A DNA stretch of 21,738 nt, taken from positions 1 to 21,738 of the forward strand of contig JAYTOR010000101.1 in NCBI GenBank assembly GCA_043747685.1, in the 5' to 3' direction. The translations under genes were made by a program, and so were the position numbers. Every line of letters starts with the position of its first letter. Position 1 is the stretch's first letter. Shown one piece after another: positions 21,479-21,738 of the stretch. This DNA comes from JANXUF01 sp043747685. Lineage in GTDB: Bacteria; Actinomycetota; Acidimicrobiia; Acidimicrobiales; Ilumatobacteraceae. The notes beneath the pieces are model-generated. The model saw nothing but the letters and a program-made list of their open reading frames with translations, searched no databases and was not told the origin of the DNA.

Positions 21479-21508
21479 ATTTTATTCAATCAAACAGTTG
21501 AATGTCAA
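21479..21508 (-). promoter_or_regulatory. Consensus promoter with ArsR-type operator in the spacer
   Basis: On the minus strand, TTGACA (21503-21508) is followed by an 18-base spacer and TAAAAT (21479-21484), then 6 bases and ATG 21472. The spacer is TTCAACTGTTTGATTGAA (21485-21502), an imperfect inverted repeat with TTCAA and TTGAA ends. A dimer bound there would block RNA polymerase, so autorepression by the ArsR protein is the simplest reading. Confidence 0.72.
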
Positions 21509-21671
21509 GGATGCTCCGGCTCGTCTGGTGGAGCTGCCGATGCTGTAGAACAACCGCGCGGTGCATGCCGTCAGTGCACTCGTCTCACGATTGGCACGCT
21601 TGCACATCGACAGACTCGAATTGAACGCTCGTTGCTTGCCGTCGGCGCGCCTGACACTGCACGCTGAAAGC

Positions 21672-21737
21672 TCAGAGACACCGTCTGGCGACTTCGAGGA
21701 ACATGGCTCCATCGGCGTTGTCGAAGTCGCGCACATT
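21672..21737 (-). CDS. C-terminal fragment of a further gene (tentative)
   Basis: The minus strand frame entering from the window edge reads NVRDFDNADGAMFLEVARRC then Leu and stop TGA (21672-21674). The codons look protein-like and the gene would lie upstream of the ArsR operon on the same strand. The family cannot be named from 21 residues. About 160 bases lie between its stop and the ArsR -35. Confidence 0.3.
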   Translation of the reverse strand, partial: NVRDFDNADGAMFLEVARRCL

Positions 21738-21738
21738 T

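Noticed and set aside
1..21738. CRISPR array, tRNA, rRNA, insertion sequence or attachment site
   Set aside because: No regularly spaced repeat series, no cloverleaf sequence, no transposase or integrase motif and no terminal inverted repeats were seen.

Overview
The window is high-GC DNA with actinobacterial gene content: an ECF sigma factor with a DGPF/YCII partner, three F420-type oxidoreductases, a CsoR-controlled copper operon, many GTG starts, and several genes with no Shine-Dalgarno but a TANNNT box 6-7 bases before the start codon. I infer an Actinomycetota chromosome, possibly of the Acidimicrobiia/Ilumatobacter type. The lineage is a guess from style, not from a marker gene. There are no rRNA, tRNA, transposase, phage or CRISPR signals. 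The interest lies in regulation, gene decay and small operons.

Layout. 1-1042 (minus): start of a UspA protein and a PhzF-family isomerase. 1225-1665 (plus): a small helical protein with a Rho-N/SAP-like tail. 1868-2653: alpha/beta hydrolase. 2660-4402: a two-gene ECF42 unit (DGPF/YCII protein and sigma factor with long C-terminal extension) behind a promoter that fits the ECF42 consensus. 4473-4832 (minus): a thioredoxin-fold-type [2Fe-2S] protein whose best start is an ATC codon. 4876-8344 (plus): copper operon copZ - membrane-anchored protein of unknown function - copA - csoR behind a CsoR-like operator.

8595-10567: FAD oxidoreductase plus SDR dehydrogenase. 10595-11089 (minus): an LCMT-type methyltransferase that has lost its SAM-binding centre. 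11125-11571: a deazaflavin (F420) nitroreductase-family protein. 11612-13529 (minus): CorA-like transporter, adenylate kinase and an ABM monooxygenase. 13600-14981 (minus): C-terminally shortened SDR coupled by ATGA to a PlsC-type acyltransferase. 15071-17367 (minus): flavin reductase, LLM F420 oxidoreductase and a small F420-type protein. The last overlaps head-to-head with a TetR regulator (17354-17923).

17924-18536 holds decayed coding remnants. 18537-19570 is a tandem GNAT acetyltransferase broken by a one-base frameshift. 19769-21472 (minus): dienelactone hydrolase, and an ArsR-SRPBCC pair whose ArsR promoter carries a TTCAA-N8-TTGAA repeat exactly between a consensus -35 and -10. A few codons of another minus-strand gene end at 21672.

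The clearest functional units are the copper operon (chaperone, exporter, repressor and an unknown extracytoplasmic partner, with an Fe-S protein divergent from it), the self-controlled ECF42 unit, and the ArsR/SRPBCC pair. The most general observation is the repeated leaderless start architecture, seen at nine genes. It also gives an independent prediction of the odd ATC start.
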